39,031 nt of DNA from Verrucomicrobiota bacterium (lineage in GTDB: Bacteria; Verrucomicrobiota; Verrucomicrobiia; Limisphaerales; JACRJY01), in NCBI GenBank assembly GCA_016235585.1, contig JACRJY010000159.1, forward strand, positions 1 through 39,031, read 5' to 3'. Below are positions 19,201 to 31,200 of the stretch, piece after piece. The notes below the pieces were generated by a model. The model saw only the letters and a list, made by a program, of their open reading frames with translations. It was not told the DNA's origin and searched no databases. The position numbers were made by a program, and so were the translations under genes. Within the stretch, counting starts at the first letter, position 1, and every line of letters starts with the position of its first letter.

Positions 19201-22200
19201 GCCGAACACGGCGTTGCCGGTGATGGTGAGCGCGTTGGCGCCGCCCACGACCGGGTCATTGAAGATAGCCGTGCTGGCCGTCAGCGTGGTGCTGGCGCCC
19301 AGGGTGACGGTGCCGCCGCCGTTGCCATCCGAATCATAAGTCTGGATGCCGCTGGTGGCGACGCTGCCGGCGGTGATGGTCGTCGTGCCGGTGATGGCGA
19401 GCGTGCCCAGGCCCGTGACGCTGTCCGTTGACGCGTTGCCCAGCACGGCGTTGCCGGTGATGGCGAGGTTGTTCCCGCCGCCCACGATGTTTCCGTTGAA
19501 GGTGACCGTGGTGCCGGCGAGCGTCGCGCCCGTGCCGAGCGTCACGGTGCCGCCGTCCCCGTAGGTCTGCGTGGTGGTGGTGGTGATGGTGGAGGTGTTG
19601 ATGATGGCGTTGCCGGTGACGGAGAGGGCACCCACCCCGGTCACGCTGTCCGCCACCTCATTGCCAAACACCGCGCTGCCCGCGACCGTCAGGTCAAAGC
19701 CGCCGCCCACCACCGTGCCGTTAAACGTCACCGCGTTGCCATTGGCGGTGGTCAAGGTGGTGTTGATGCCCAGGGTCACGGTTCCGCCATAGGTCTGCAC
19801 CCCGGTGGAGGTCACCGTCGCCGTGTCAATCTGCGTGGTGCCCGTCACCGACAGGCTGCCCAGCCCGGTCAGAGTGTCACCATCCCCGTCATTGAAGTCC
19901 GCATTGCCCACGATGCTCAACGCGTTCCCGCCGCCCGCGACCGCGCCGTTGAAGGTCACCGTCGTGCCCGTGAGCGTCGTGCTGTTGCCGAGGGTTGCGT
20001 TTCCGGTGTAGGTCTGCGTCCCGCTTGTGGTGATTGAGCCGGCATTGATGGTGGTCGTGGTCGTGACTGACAGCGTGGTGACGCCCGCCACGGTGTCGCT
20101 GGCCGCGTTGCCGAACACGCCCGCGCCCGTCACCGTCAGCGAGTTGTTGTTGCCGCTCACCGGCTCGTTGAACGTCACCGTCGTGCCCGTGAAATTCACG
20201 CCCGCCCCCAGGCTCACAGCGTCATTGTAGGTCTGCGTTCCGCCCGCCGTCGTCACGGTCGCGCCATTCACCACGGTCGAACCGCCCGCGTCCGTCGCCA
20301 CGCTGCTCGCCGCCACCGTGCCGCCGAACGTCGTCGTCCCGCTGCTGTTCGCGATGAGCGCCCCCAGCGCCGTCGCCCCCACGTTGCCCGTGAAGGTCGC
20401 ATTGCCAGCGCCCGCGTTCACCGTCAATGCCTCGGCGTTGGCCGTCGTTCCAATGACCGTCCCGCCGAAGCTGACCCCGGCGCCGGTCAGCACCGTGGTG
20501 CTGGCCGCCGCGCCGTTCAATGTCACGTTCCCTGTGTAGGTCTGCGACCCGCTCGTGGTCACCGTGTCGCCAAAGATCGTCGTCGCCCCGCTCACGCTCA
20601 ACGTGGTCAGGCCCGTCACCGTGTCGGCATTCGCGTCGCCCAGCACCGCCGCGCCGTTGACCGTCAGGCTCTGCGTGCCGGTGCCGGCCACGTTGCCGTT
20701 GAAGGTTGCCGTCGTCGCGTTCACCGTCGTGTTCACGCCGAGGGCCACGTTGTCATTGTAGGTCTGCGTGCCGGTCGTGGTCATCGTCCCGCCGTTGAGG
20801 GTCGTCGTGCCGCCCGCGCTCAAGGCCACGTCCGTCGTCACACTGGCCGCGCTCACCGCGCCGCCGAAGGTGATGTTCCCCGCACCGCTCAACACCGTCA
20901 GTGTGTTCGCGCCGCCGGTGATCGCCGAGGTGAAGACCACGCTGCTGTCCGTGCCGGTCGGCATATCGGCGTCCACCTGCACGTTCGCGCCCAACGTCAC
21001 CGCCCCGGTGAAGGTCGCCGTGGCCGAGGCCGCGTTGTCGTCATTCACATTGATGGTGGCGTGGTTCAGGCTGATGGCCGAGGCCGTCACGTCCAAGTCC
21101 GCCAGGGCCTGCGTCCCGCCGACGGCGGCACCAAAGGTCACCGTTCCGCCGGTGGAGGAAACCGTCATGGCCCGGTTGTTGGCCGCCGCGCTGTCCGCAT
21201 CCACCGTCGAGCTGAAGGTGATGTTGCCGGAGGTCGTTGCCGTGAAGGTGGTGTTGGCCGCCAGCGTCACCGCGTCGGCATAGGACTGGTTGCCCGTGCC
21301 GCCGCCATCGGCGGTGGTGCGAACCGCCGTGCCGCCGAAGGTGATGCCGCCGCCGCCGGTCTCGGTGAGGCTGGCGAGCGGGGTGGTGCTGCCGACCGAG
21401 GCGGTGATGGACTTCGCCCCCGCCGAGGAGAGCGTCAGATTCTGGCCGCCGTCAATGGTGCCCGTGAAGGTGATGGTGCCCGCCGCCGTGGTGATGTTGA
21501 CCGCGCCGCTGGAGAGGGCCGTCGCGCCGGTGAACGCCGCGGCGTTGCCGCCGGTGGTGATCGTCAGGCCGTCCAGAACGATGTTCGCGCTGGTGATGCT
21601 CACGCCCGCCGCCGCCGTGGTGGTGATGTCCTTCTGCAACGTGGCGATGCCGGTGCCGGTCGTCTGCACCAGGCTGGCCGCCTGCACCTCGCCGGCGAGG
21701 GTGACATCGGCGGCGTTGTTGATGGTGATGGCCCCGAGCGGGAAGGCGGCGGTGCCGATGTTCGACTGCAGGCTGATGTCGCCCGCCGTGCCGGCAAACA
21801 GGCCCAGGGTGCGGGCCGTGCCGTCGCGGGTGATCGTGCCCGTCACGGTGATGTCCGCGCCCGCCGGAACCGTGCCGGCGGTGGTGGTGTCGAGGCTGAC
21901 GTTCGCGCCCAGCACCACCGTGTCATTGAAGGTGATCGCCGTGCCCGCCGTGGTGACATTGGCGTTGAGGAAGGTGGTGGAGCCGGAGCCCTGGAATTTG
22001 ACGCCGCCAATGCCCGAGGTCACGCCCTCGGCCGCAGTGGCCGTCGAAGTAATCGCACCGGCGACCGTGATGGAGCCGCCCAACGGGGTGCGGATAAGCA
22101 CCGGATCGCGGAAGGTCGTCGCATTGGCACTGATGGTGTGCTGGCCGTTGACGTCGCCGATGGTGATCTTGCGGAAGGTGCCGTCCACCAGCGCGTCAAT

Positions 22201-25200
22201 CGTGGACTGCGGAATCTGCAGCGTGCCCGCGCCGCCGCCGATGCCGATCGAGGTGGAGGAGGCGATGGGCTTGATGAGCAGGTTGTTCTTGAGGGCGCCG
22301 CCGCCCGTCGTGCCGGTGGAGGGATCCAGGTCGCTGCGCAGCGTGACGCCGGGGGCGATGTTCAGGTTGTTCGAGGTGAGGGTGATGTCGCTGCCGGACA
22401 CCACGTTGCCGTTGAGGTTGACCGCGCCGCCCGCCGTGGTGGTGGTCAGCGCAATGGTGCCGCCCGCCGTGAGCGTGCTGTTGAAGGTGATGTTCTGCGC
22501 GGTGACATCCACGTAGAACGTCGCGGCGGTCGAGCCGACCGGGGAGTTATACGTGACCGAGCCGCTGGTGAACACGGTGAGGTTCTGGCTGTTGGCCCCG
22601 TTGACATCATCGTTGTAGATGATGTTGCCGCCGCCCGTGCTCGAAATGATCGTGTTGTTCAAGACGAAGACCGGGTCGTTGTAGGTCTGGCCGCCGGTGG
22701 TCGTGATCGCCGGGCCGCTCAACTCGGTGTATTCGCCGATGCCGGTGAACGGACTGCCGAAGACATCGGCATCCGCCGGAGAAGCACCGTTGGTGGTCGG
22801 CGCGACGTTGTCCGTGGTGATGCTGGTGATGGGAGTGAGATTGCCCACCTGGCCGGCGAAGGTCGTCTTGCCGCCGGTGTTGACGGTGAGGTTGGCGCTG
22901 CCCACCGCGCCGCCGTCATTGAGGGCGCTGGTGTCGCGGAAGGTGATGTTGGCATTGCCCGTCGAGGTCAGGGTCGTGTCGGCCCCGAGGAAGATGTTGT
23001 TGTAATAATCCTGCGTGCCGGTGGTGCGAACGCTGCCGCCGTTGATGTTGACGGAACCCCAGCGCGTCGAGGTGCCGGTCATGGTCGGCGTGGCGTAGGT
23101 CGCCGAAGTCGGAGCGTCATCCACAAGCAATGTGGTCAGCGCCGTGGTGGCGCCGACTGCCGCAGTGAAGGTGATGGTGCCGCCGTTCCCCTGCGAGATG
23201 CCGCCCAGCAAGTGGCCGGAGAACACCGCCAAGTCGGAGTTGCCCGCCGTCTGCCCGTCCACCGTGCTGGAGAACAGGATGGTTCCAAAGGTGAATGCGG
23301 CCGGGCCGGTCTGGGTTCCGATGCTGCGGATCACCGCATCCGCCGCGATGGTCACCGCGCCGCTGTAGGTCTGGTTGCCCGTGGTGCGGATGGAATCCGA
23401 CACCGCCGAGAACGGCGCATTGACCAGCGTGGTGCCGTCCACCGTCAGGGTGGAGAGCGGGAAGATGCTGCCCACGAAATCCGGCCCGCCGTTGCCGAAC
23501 TCGACGTTGCCGGTCACGCCGGTGTTGTCAATTTCGAGGCTCTGGCCGCCGGACGAGGCCGCGTCCACCGTGCTGTTGAAGAAGACCGTCGTGGCGCGGA
23601 GGGTGGTGTTCTGGTTGAGCGTCACCGCGCCGCCGTAGGTTTGCGTGCCGCTGGTGTTGACCGTCGGGCTGGCGTTGCCCGCGTTGAAGGTGGTCGTGCC
23701 CGCGACGCTCAAGGTCGTCAGCCGGCGACCGCCATCGCCGACGAAATCAAGGCCGTCCGCCCCGACGGTGCCGAACACCGCGTTGCCGGGCGAAGCCGCG
23801 CCGCCCGTCGAGGCCGCAATCGTCAGGCTCTGGGTGGCGTCCGCCGCGCCGCGAACCCAGCCGAGGAACGTCGCCGTGCCGGTGTTCAGGGTCACATTGC
23901 TGTCGAGCTGGACATTGTCATTGAACGTGATCGTGTCCGGCGTGCCGGTGGTGTTGAAGGTGCCGGTCAACTGGGTCGTGCCGCCGGGAGTGAAAGTGCC
24001 GCCGCTGGCCGCCGTGCCGTCCGTGGTGATGGAGGCCAGCCGGTTCGGCGTGCCGAGGCTGCCGCCGTCGAAGCGCGTCGTGCCGGTGGTGTTGACAGTC
24101 AACTGGCGGTTGTTCGCCTCGTTGTCCGCGCCGACGCCCAGCACAAACTGAATCTGCCCGGCACCCGTGCTCTCCAAAATGGCGTCCTGGCTGACGCCGC
24201 CGTTCCCGACGATCAGGTTGTCGTTATAGGTCTGCGCGCCGGTGGTCTTCACGTTGGCGCTCACGCGCGTGTATTCGCCGGTGGGCGGCGTGCCGGCGGT
24301 GAAGGTGGCGACACCATCATTGTCCGTCGTGACCGTGGCCAGCTGCGTGGTCAGGCCGACGCCACCGTCGAGGCCGGTAATGCCGCCGGTATTCACGACG
24401 AGGTCAATGCCCGCCCCGCCCGCGTCCATCGCGCCGCTGAAAACGATGTTGCCATTGCCGGTGCTGACGAAGGTGCTGTCGGCATTCAGAGTCGAAGCCC
24501 CGGTGTAGGTCTGCGCGCCCGCCGTGCGGACGGTGGCGCTGGCGTTGCCCGCGTTGAAGATGCTCGTGCCGCTCACGGACACAAATTCGAGCGCCACGAC
24601 GCTGCCCACGAAATCACCCGTTCCATTTCCGAACACCGCGTTGCCGGTGATGGTCAGGGACTCGGTGCCCGCCCCGGTGCCGTCCACCAGGGCACTGAAG
24701 CTCACGTTCTGCAGGACGCTGCCGCTGCTCTCGGCGTGGAGCGTGGTGTCCGCGCCGAGGGTGACGTTGCCGGTGTAGGTCTGCGTGCCGAGCGTCCGCA
24801 CGGTGTCGGTCGGGCCGGCGTTGCCCGCGTTGAACAGCGTGGTGCCGCTGACGCTGACGGAATCAATCGCCGAAGTGTTGCCGACGAAGTCACCCGCGCC
24901 GTTGCCGAACACCGCGTTGCCGGTGATGGCAAGCGCCGAGGTCGTGCCGCCCGAGGCGTCATCGTTGACCGTCTGGTTGAAGGTGATGGTCGTGCCCGTG
25001 AGCGTGGTGCTGCCCGTCAAAACCACCGGGTCGTTGTAGGTCTGGGTGGTGGTCGTGCGCACCGACGCGGCGCTGATCTGCGTGTCGCCCGCCGTGCCGG
25101 CGTCCGTGGTGATGGTCTGGAGGTCGGTGGCCGCCGCGCCGCCCACGTTGCCCTTGAAGAAGGTCGAGCCGCTGGTGTTGACCGTGAGGTCATGGTTGCC

Positions 25201-28200
25201 GGTGCCGGTGGAAATCATCGTGCTCTCAAAGCTGATGTTCCCGCTGCCGGTGCTGGTGAACGTGAAGGCCGTGCTGGCCCCGGCGTTCAGCTCAACGGCG
25301 TCGTAATAAGTCTGGTTGCCGGTCACCGAGATGGAGGTCGCAGTCACAATAGTCTTGCCCGGCGTGCCGGAACTCGGCCCGAGGGTCAGGTCGTTGATGC
25401 CCGAGATGTTTCCGCTCAACGTGGTGTCGCCGGAGAAGTTGAGGGTCAGGTCAAAATTGTTGCCCGTCACCGTCCCACCAAAAGTGACGGTGGCCCCAGG
25501 AGCGGTTGAAGTGCCGGTGAGCGTCGTGTCGCTGTTGAGGGTGACATTCCCGGTGTAGGTCTGGTTGCCGAGGGTCCTGACCGAATCCGTCGCCCCGCTG
25601 TTGTTGCCGGCGTTGAAGGCCGTCGTGCCGCTCACGGACACGAACTCCAGCGGCACGCTGCTGCCCACGAAGTCACCCGCGCCATTGCCGAAGACCGCGT
25701 TGCCGGTGTTGATGGTCAGCGATTCCGTGCCCGACGTGGTGCCGTCCACCTTGCCCTGGAAGGTGATGTTCGCCGGGGTGGTCGAGTTCAGCGTGGTGTC
25801 CCGGACGAGCGTCACGTCACCCGTGTAGGTCTGGATGCCGGAGGTGCGAACGGTGGCGCTCGCATTGCCGGCGTGAAAGGCCGTCGTGCCGGACACCGTC
25901 AGGCTGGTCAGCCGGGCGGTGCTGCCCACAAAGTCGCCCGCGCCGTTGCCGAACACCGCGTTGCCCGTGATGGCCAGACTGCGAGTGTTGTCCGCGTCGC
26001 CATCAACGGTGTTTTCGAAGGTGATTGTGGAACCAGTCAAGGTGGCGTTTGCCCCGAGCGTCACCGCGCCCTGGTAGAGCTGGGTGCCGCTGGAAGTGAT
26101 CGCCGTCGTATTGATGGCCGTTGTGCCGCTGACGCTCACGAACTCGACGTTCGCCGAGCCGCCCACTATTCCGCTGAACACCGCGTTGCCAGTCACCGTC
26201 AGCCCGGCGTCCGTGCCCGCGGTGTCATTCACCGTCCCGCTGAACGTCACCGTCGAACCCGTGAAGGTGGTATCCGTGCCCGCCGAGGCGCTGTCCAAGG
26301 TCACGTTCCCGGTGTAGGTCTGCGTGCCGCTGCTGGTGATCGTGGTCGTGGCGATGGAAGTCGTGAGGCTCACGGACAGGGTGGTCAATCCCGTCACCGT
26401 GTCCGCCGTCCCGTTGCCGAACACCGCCGCGCCGGTGATGCCGAGCGAACTGGTCGTGCCGCCGTTCACCGTGTTGTTGAATGTGATGGTCGTTCCCGTC
26501 AGGGCGGTGTTCGCCCCGAGGGTCACGGCATCATTGTAAGCCTGCGTTGTGCTTGTGGTCACCGCCCCGCCATTTATGGCCGTGGTGCCCGCCACCGTGA
26601 ACGCGCCGCCGCCAATCGCCGTGCCGTCCGTGGTCAGGCTCGAAAGCGGATTCCCGCCGCCGCCGACGGCGGAACTGAAGGTCGAAGTGCCCGCCGTGTT
26701 GACCGTCAGGCTGAAGGCCGTGGTGGGTGACTGCACCGTGCCGGTGAAGGTGATGTTGCCCGCCGCGCCGGAGCCGCTGCTCTCGACCGTGGTGTTGCCG
26801 GTCAGATCAACATTGTCAGTGTAGGTCTGCGTGCCGGTGGTGCTGATGTTGCCGGTGAGCTGGGTGAGGCCGCCGCCGTCCGAGGTGAAGTTCTTCACGC
26901 CGCTGAAGGTGGTCGTGTTGATGGCCGTCGTGCCGCTGAAGGTCATCGTCAGGTCGCGGGGGGCGCTGGTCGTCGGATTGCCATTGATGGTCGTCGAGAA
27001 GGTGCCCGTGGTGCCGGTCAAAACCGTGTCCGCGCCGAGCGTGAGGGCGGTCGAGGCCGTGTAGGTCTGGCCCGCCGAGGTCGTCACCGCGCCGCCGTTG
27101 ATCTGGATCGTGGCCGCCGTGACGCTCAAGGTGTTGATGTCCTTCGCGCCTCCGCCGACCGCGCCGCCGAAGGTCACCGTCTGGCCCGCCGCGCTGATGG
27201 TGAGGTTGTCCTCGTTGTCCACGTTGCTGCGGACGGTGGAGGTGAAGTTCACCGTGCCGCCCGCCGTAATGGTCAGCGTGCCGGTCGCGGCGTTCACGGG
27301 GTCAATCACCACCGCGCCAGTGTAGGTCTGCGCGCCGGAGGTCTCCACCGCCGTCGTGAAAATGTTGATGGTCGTGGCGGTCACGTCGAGGCTTGTGAGG
27401 GTGTTCGCGCCCGTGCCGACAATGCCGTTGAAGTTGACGATCTGGCCGGCGGCGCTGACGACGAGCGCGTCCTCCGCGTCGGTGGCACTGCCCACCGTTG
27501 AATTGATCGTCACCGTCCCGCCCGCCGTAATTGTCGTCGTCGCGGTGCCCGTCGGGTTGATCAGCACGGCCCCGTCATACTTTTGCAGCCCGGTGGTGCT
27601 GACCCCGGTGGTGTTGATGGCCGTCGTGCCCGTGCCGGTGTCCAGGCTGGTGAGCGGTGTCCCGCCACCGACCACACCGTTGAAGGTAGTGGTGGTGGCC
27701 GAGGCGATGGTGAGGTTGGCGCTGCCCGCCGTGCCGTCATCGTTCAGCGTGCTGTTGAAGGTCAGCGTGCCCGTCATGGTCAGCGTCGAGTCCGCCGTCA
27801 ACTGTGCCACGCCGTCCACGAGCAGATTGACCCCGAAGGCGCTGCTGCCAGCCACCTGAATTGTGCCGGCGGTCTTGAGCGTGATGGGGCCGATGGTGGT
27901 GGTGTTGCCCGCCGTGGTTCCCGCAAAAGCGATGTTGCCCGTGCCCGCCCCCGCCGAACCGCTCTGGATGGTGGTGCTCGTGGCCGTCATCTTGCCGAGC
28001 TCCGCGTCGGAAATGTCCATCACTGTCGAAGTGACCGTGCCCAGCCCGATGGTGACGCTGTTGGCGCTGCCATTGATGGTGAGTGTGCCGGCGGAGGTGA
28101 GGGCCGTGCCGCTCAAGTCAAAGTCCGCCGCAGTGATGAGAATGTTGTTTCCGCCCGTGGTCTGCGTCGTGCCGCCGCTGATGCTGAAGGTTCCGCCACC

Positions 28201-31200
28201 GCTGCCATCCTCATCGGCGTTGATGTCCACCGCGCCGGCGATGGTCATATTGGCGGCAATCGTCGCGCCGTTGTTCGCATTCACGGTCAGCGCGGTCGGC
28301 GCGGTGGTGTTGCCGACGACGCCGTTGAACGTCGCCGAGGTGGAGGTGACCGTGAGCGTCTGTGCGCCGTTGACGATGCTGTTGAAGGTGACCGCGCCGC
28401 CAGTGGCGGTGAGCGAAACGTTCGCGCCGAGCGTGGTGGTGTCCGTGCCCGCCGTGTCGCCGTAAGTCTGGTTGCCGGTGCCGCCGTCCGCCGTCGTGGT
28501 CGTAATGGCGGTGGTGTTGATGGTGGTGTTCCCCTGAATGTTGAGGAACTCCAGCGGGCGGGTGCCGCCGACGATGCCGCCAAAGGTCACGTTGCCGCTG
28601 ATGGTGAGGCTCTCGTCGCTCGTGGCGCCGGCGTCATTGACCGTGCTGCTGAAGGTGGCGAGGCCGCCGTTGTTCAGCGTGGTGTCCGCGCCGAGCACCA
28701 CCGCGCCGGTGTAGGTCTGGGTGGTCTGGGTGGTGTAGGTGCCGCCATCGAGGTTGATCGTCGCGCCGGTGACCGCCAGGCTGATGATGCGCGTGGTGAC
28801 GCCCGCCGAACCGCTCAAGGTGACCGTGCCGGTGCCGGCGGTGATGGTCAGCGCGCTGGTGTCCGCCGCCCCGTCATTGATCGCGCCGGCGATCGTGATG
28901 TCCGCCCCCGCGCCCGCCGCCGTGCTGCTGATGGTGATCGCCGCCGGGGTGCCAAGCACGACGCTGTCGCTGATGATGATCGGGGTGCTCTGGGTGGTGA
29001 GGTTCTGGTTCAGCGTGGTGGTCGCGCCGGGGCCGTCGAGCTTGATGCCGTAGCCGTTGGCGGCGGTCGCCTGCGCGCCGGTGGCGGTGGAGGTGAGGGC
29101 CGCCGTGTTCAGGGTGATCGAGCCGCCGCCGGTCGGGGACTGCACGAGCAACGGCAGGGCGGCGGCAAAACCGTCAATGATGATGGCCCCGCTGCCGTCG
29201 GCGCGGCCAATCTGGAGCTCCTTGTTGCTGGCGGAATTGACCTGGGCGAGATCCGTGGCGCTAATGCTCAAGATGCCCGCCGCCCCGTTGACGCCGATGG
29301 AAGTGGAGGCCGTGAACGGCTCAAGCAGAACGGTGCCACCCACGGTGACAGCCCCGGCAAAGTCGATCTCGTCGGCCTCGACGGTGAGGTTGCGGGAGGT
29401 GCCGCTCACGGTGCCGTTGAAGTCAATGGTGCTCGCCGCCGTGATGTCGGTGAAGGTGGTGTCCGCCCCAAGAGTGACATTGTCGTTGTAGACCTGGCCG
29501 TTGTCGGTGCGGACGGAGCCGCCGTTGATCGCCGTGGTGCCGCCGCCACCGGTGATGGTCAGGGTGTCGAGAGGGGTCGAGTTGCCGATGGTGCCGTTGA
29601 AGGTGGTGCCGCCAGTGCCGTCGGTGGCGGTCAGGTCAAAGTTGCCGTTGACGGTGTTGTTGACCACGATGTTGGCGTTGCCGGTGGTGAGCACGGAGTC
29701 GGCGGTGAGCGTCACGTTGCCGTTCAACGTGATGCCGGTGCCCGAGGTGATCGCCGTGGTGATGTTGCCACCCAGGCTGATGGTTCCCGTGGTCGCGCCG
29801 GTGGTGTTCAGCGTGACGCTGCCATTGGCCGCGTCCGTCGCCGTGATGGTGCCGGTGGTGACGACCGAGCCGCCTGCATCAGACCGGATGAGCACCGGGT
29901 CGGTGAAGGTGCCGGCGGCGACCGTCACCGCCGCCGTGCCGTCCGTGCGGCCAATCGTGATGGAGGAGTGGCCGTCCGCGAGGAAGCCGATTTCAGCGGT
30001 CGTCAACTGGAGGGTGCCGGCCGCACCGAAGACGCCGATGCTGGTTCCCGCCGCGCCACCCTGCAGGGTGATGGCACCCGTGCCGCTCACGACGCCGAGG
30101 AAATTGATGCCGTCGGCGGAAATCGAGAGATTGTTGGCCGCGCCGGTGATGGTCGTGGCGAAGTGCACCGTGCCGCTGCCAGCCGTGATGGTGGTGTTTT
30201 GGGCGAGGGTGAGCGGATCGTTATAGGTTTGGTTGCCCGTGGTGGCAATGGTGATGGCGGCCGTGCTGCCAAGGGTCGTCCCGCCCACGCCGTCGGTGGT
30301 GATGCTGGTCAGCGCGGCTGTCCCACCGACATCGCCGCCAAAGGTCGTCGTGCCGGCGGTGGCCACCTGCAGAATCTTGGCGCCATTGACCGTGCTTTGG
30401 AAGTTGACCGCCCCGCCGGTGCCGCCGCTCGTGAGCAGGGCGTCCCCAGCCAAGGTGACCGCGCCTTGGAAAGTCTGGTTGCCCGTGCCGCCGCCCACCG
30501 TCGAAGTGGTGATGTTGTTGCCGATGCTGGCCGTGCCGGTGACGGTGAGGAACTCCAGCGGAACCGTCGCGCCGACGATGCCGGTGAAGACGCCGTTGCC
30601 AGTGACGGTCAGGCCCTGCAGGCCAGCCCCGGTGCCGTTCAGCGTGCTGGAGAAGGTGACGGATCCCGACGTGGAGTTGTTGAGGTCAGCATCGCCAGTG
30701 AGCGTGGCGGCCCCGGTGTAGGTCTGCCCGTTCTTGGTGAAGATATTATTGGCGATGCTCGCCGGGCCGCTGACCGAGAGGGAACCCAGCGCGGTGCCGC
30801 TTGAACCCACCGTGGCCCCAAAGGTGGTCGCCCCGGTGGTGCCCGTGATGGTGAGCGTCGGAGCGGAACTGTCAGCACTGATGGCCCCAAAGGTCACGGT
30901 GCCCACCCCCGCCGTGAGGGTGACGTTTCCGGTGATGGTCGTGGCCCCGAAACTCTGGTTGCCGCTGGTGGTGATGGAGCCGGTGCCAAGACTGCTGCCC
31001 GCGCTCACGGACAACGTGCTCAAGCCGGTGACGGAGAACGGCGTCGTGCTGTCGCCAATGAAGGAGCCGCTGCCCACGACGGTCAACGAGGGAGAACCCA
31101 CGCCCGTGACAGACGTGAAGCTCACCGATGAGGAGGTGAGGACAGTGTTTTGATTGATGGTGAGCGGAGAGTTGAAGCCGATGGAGGAAGTGGCGTTGAT

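Larger units (their letters stand above)
7700..30800 (-). repeat. Long array of degenerate coding repeats in the giant exoprotein gene
   Basis: The minus strand encodes a recurring QTYND/QTYTG block, seen on the plus strand as variants of GTCGTTGTAGGTCTG, at intervals of about 160-320 bases. Examples begin near 7761, 8041, 8361, 8951, 9261, 10121, 10351, 10611, 10891, 11131 and 11391. By hand I estimate 85-95 copies; this is not an exact count. One unit reads roughly: TTGxQTYNDxVTLGADTTL, then xxSTGxGNITFNGTVDG, then SLTVNTxGxTxFGxxVG, then LxSLTTDAGGTTxIN. Copies differ at many positions, so most of the array is old or under selection to diverge. Some blocks (such as VFGNGAGDFVGS) recur almost unchanged in separate places. 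The array is sparse near 21300-22600. Confidence 0.9.

Noticed and set aside
21061..25509. Long plus-strand open frame (1,482 codons) opposite the exoprotein gene
   Set aside because: It is Arg/Gly/Ala/His-rich with no domain, as expected from reading GC-rich Thr/Gly/Val codons backwards. The minus-strand frame has a signal peptide, TPS domain and partner gene.
7700..30800. Possible CRISPR array because of regularly spaced repeats
   Set aside because: Units of about 160-320 bases are degenerate, continuous and coding, with no 25-45 base identical repeats or unique spacers, and no cas genes nearby.
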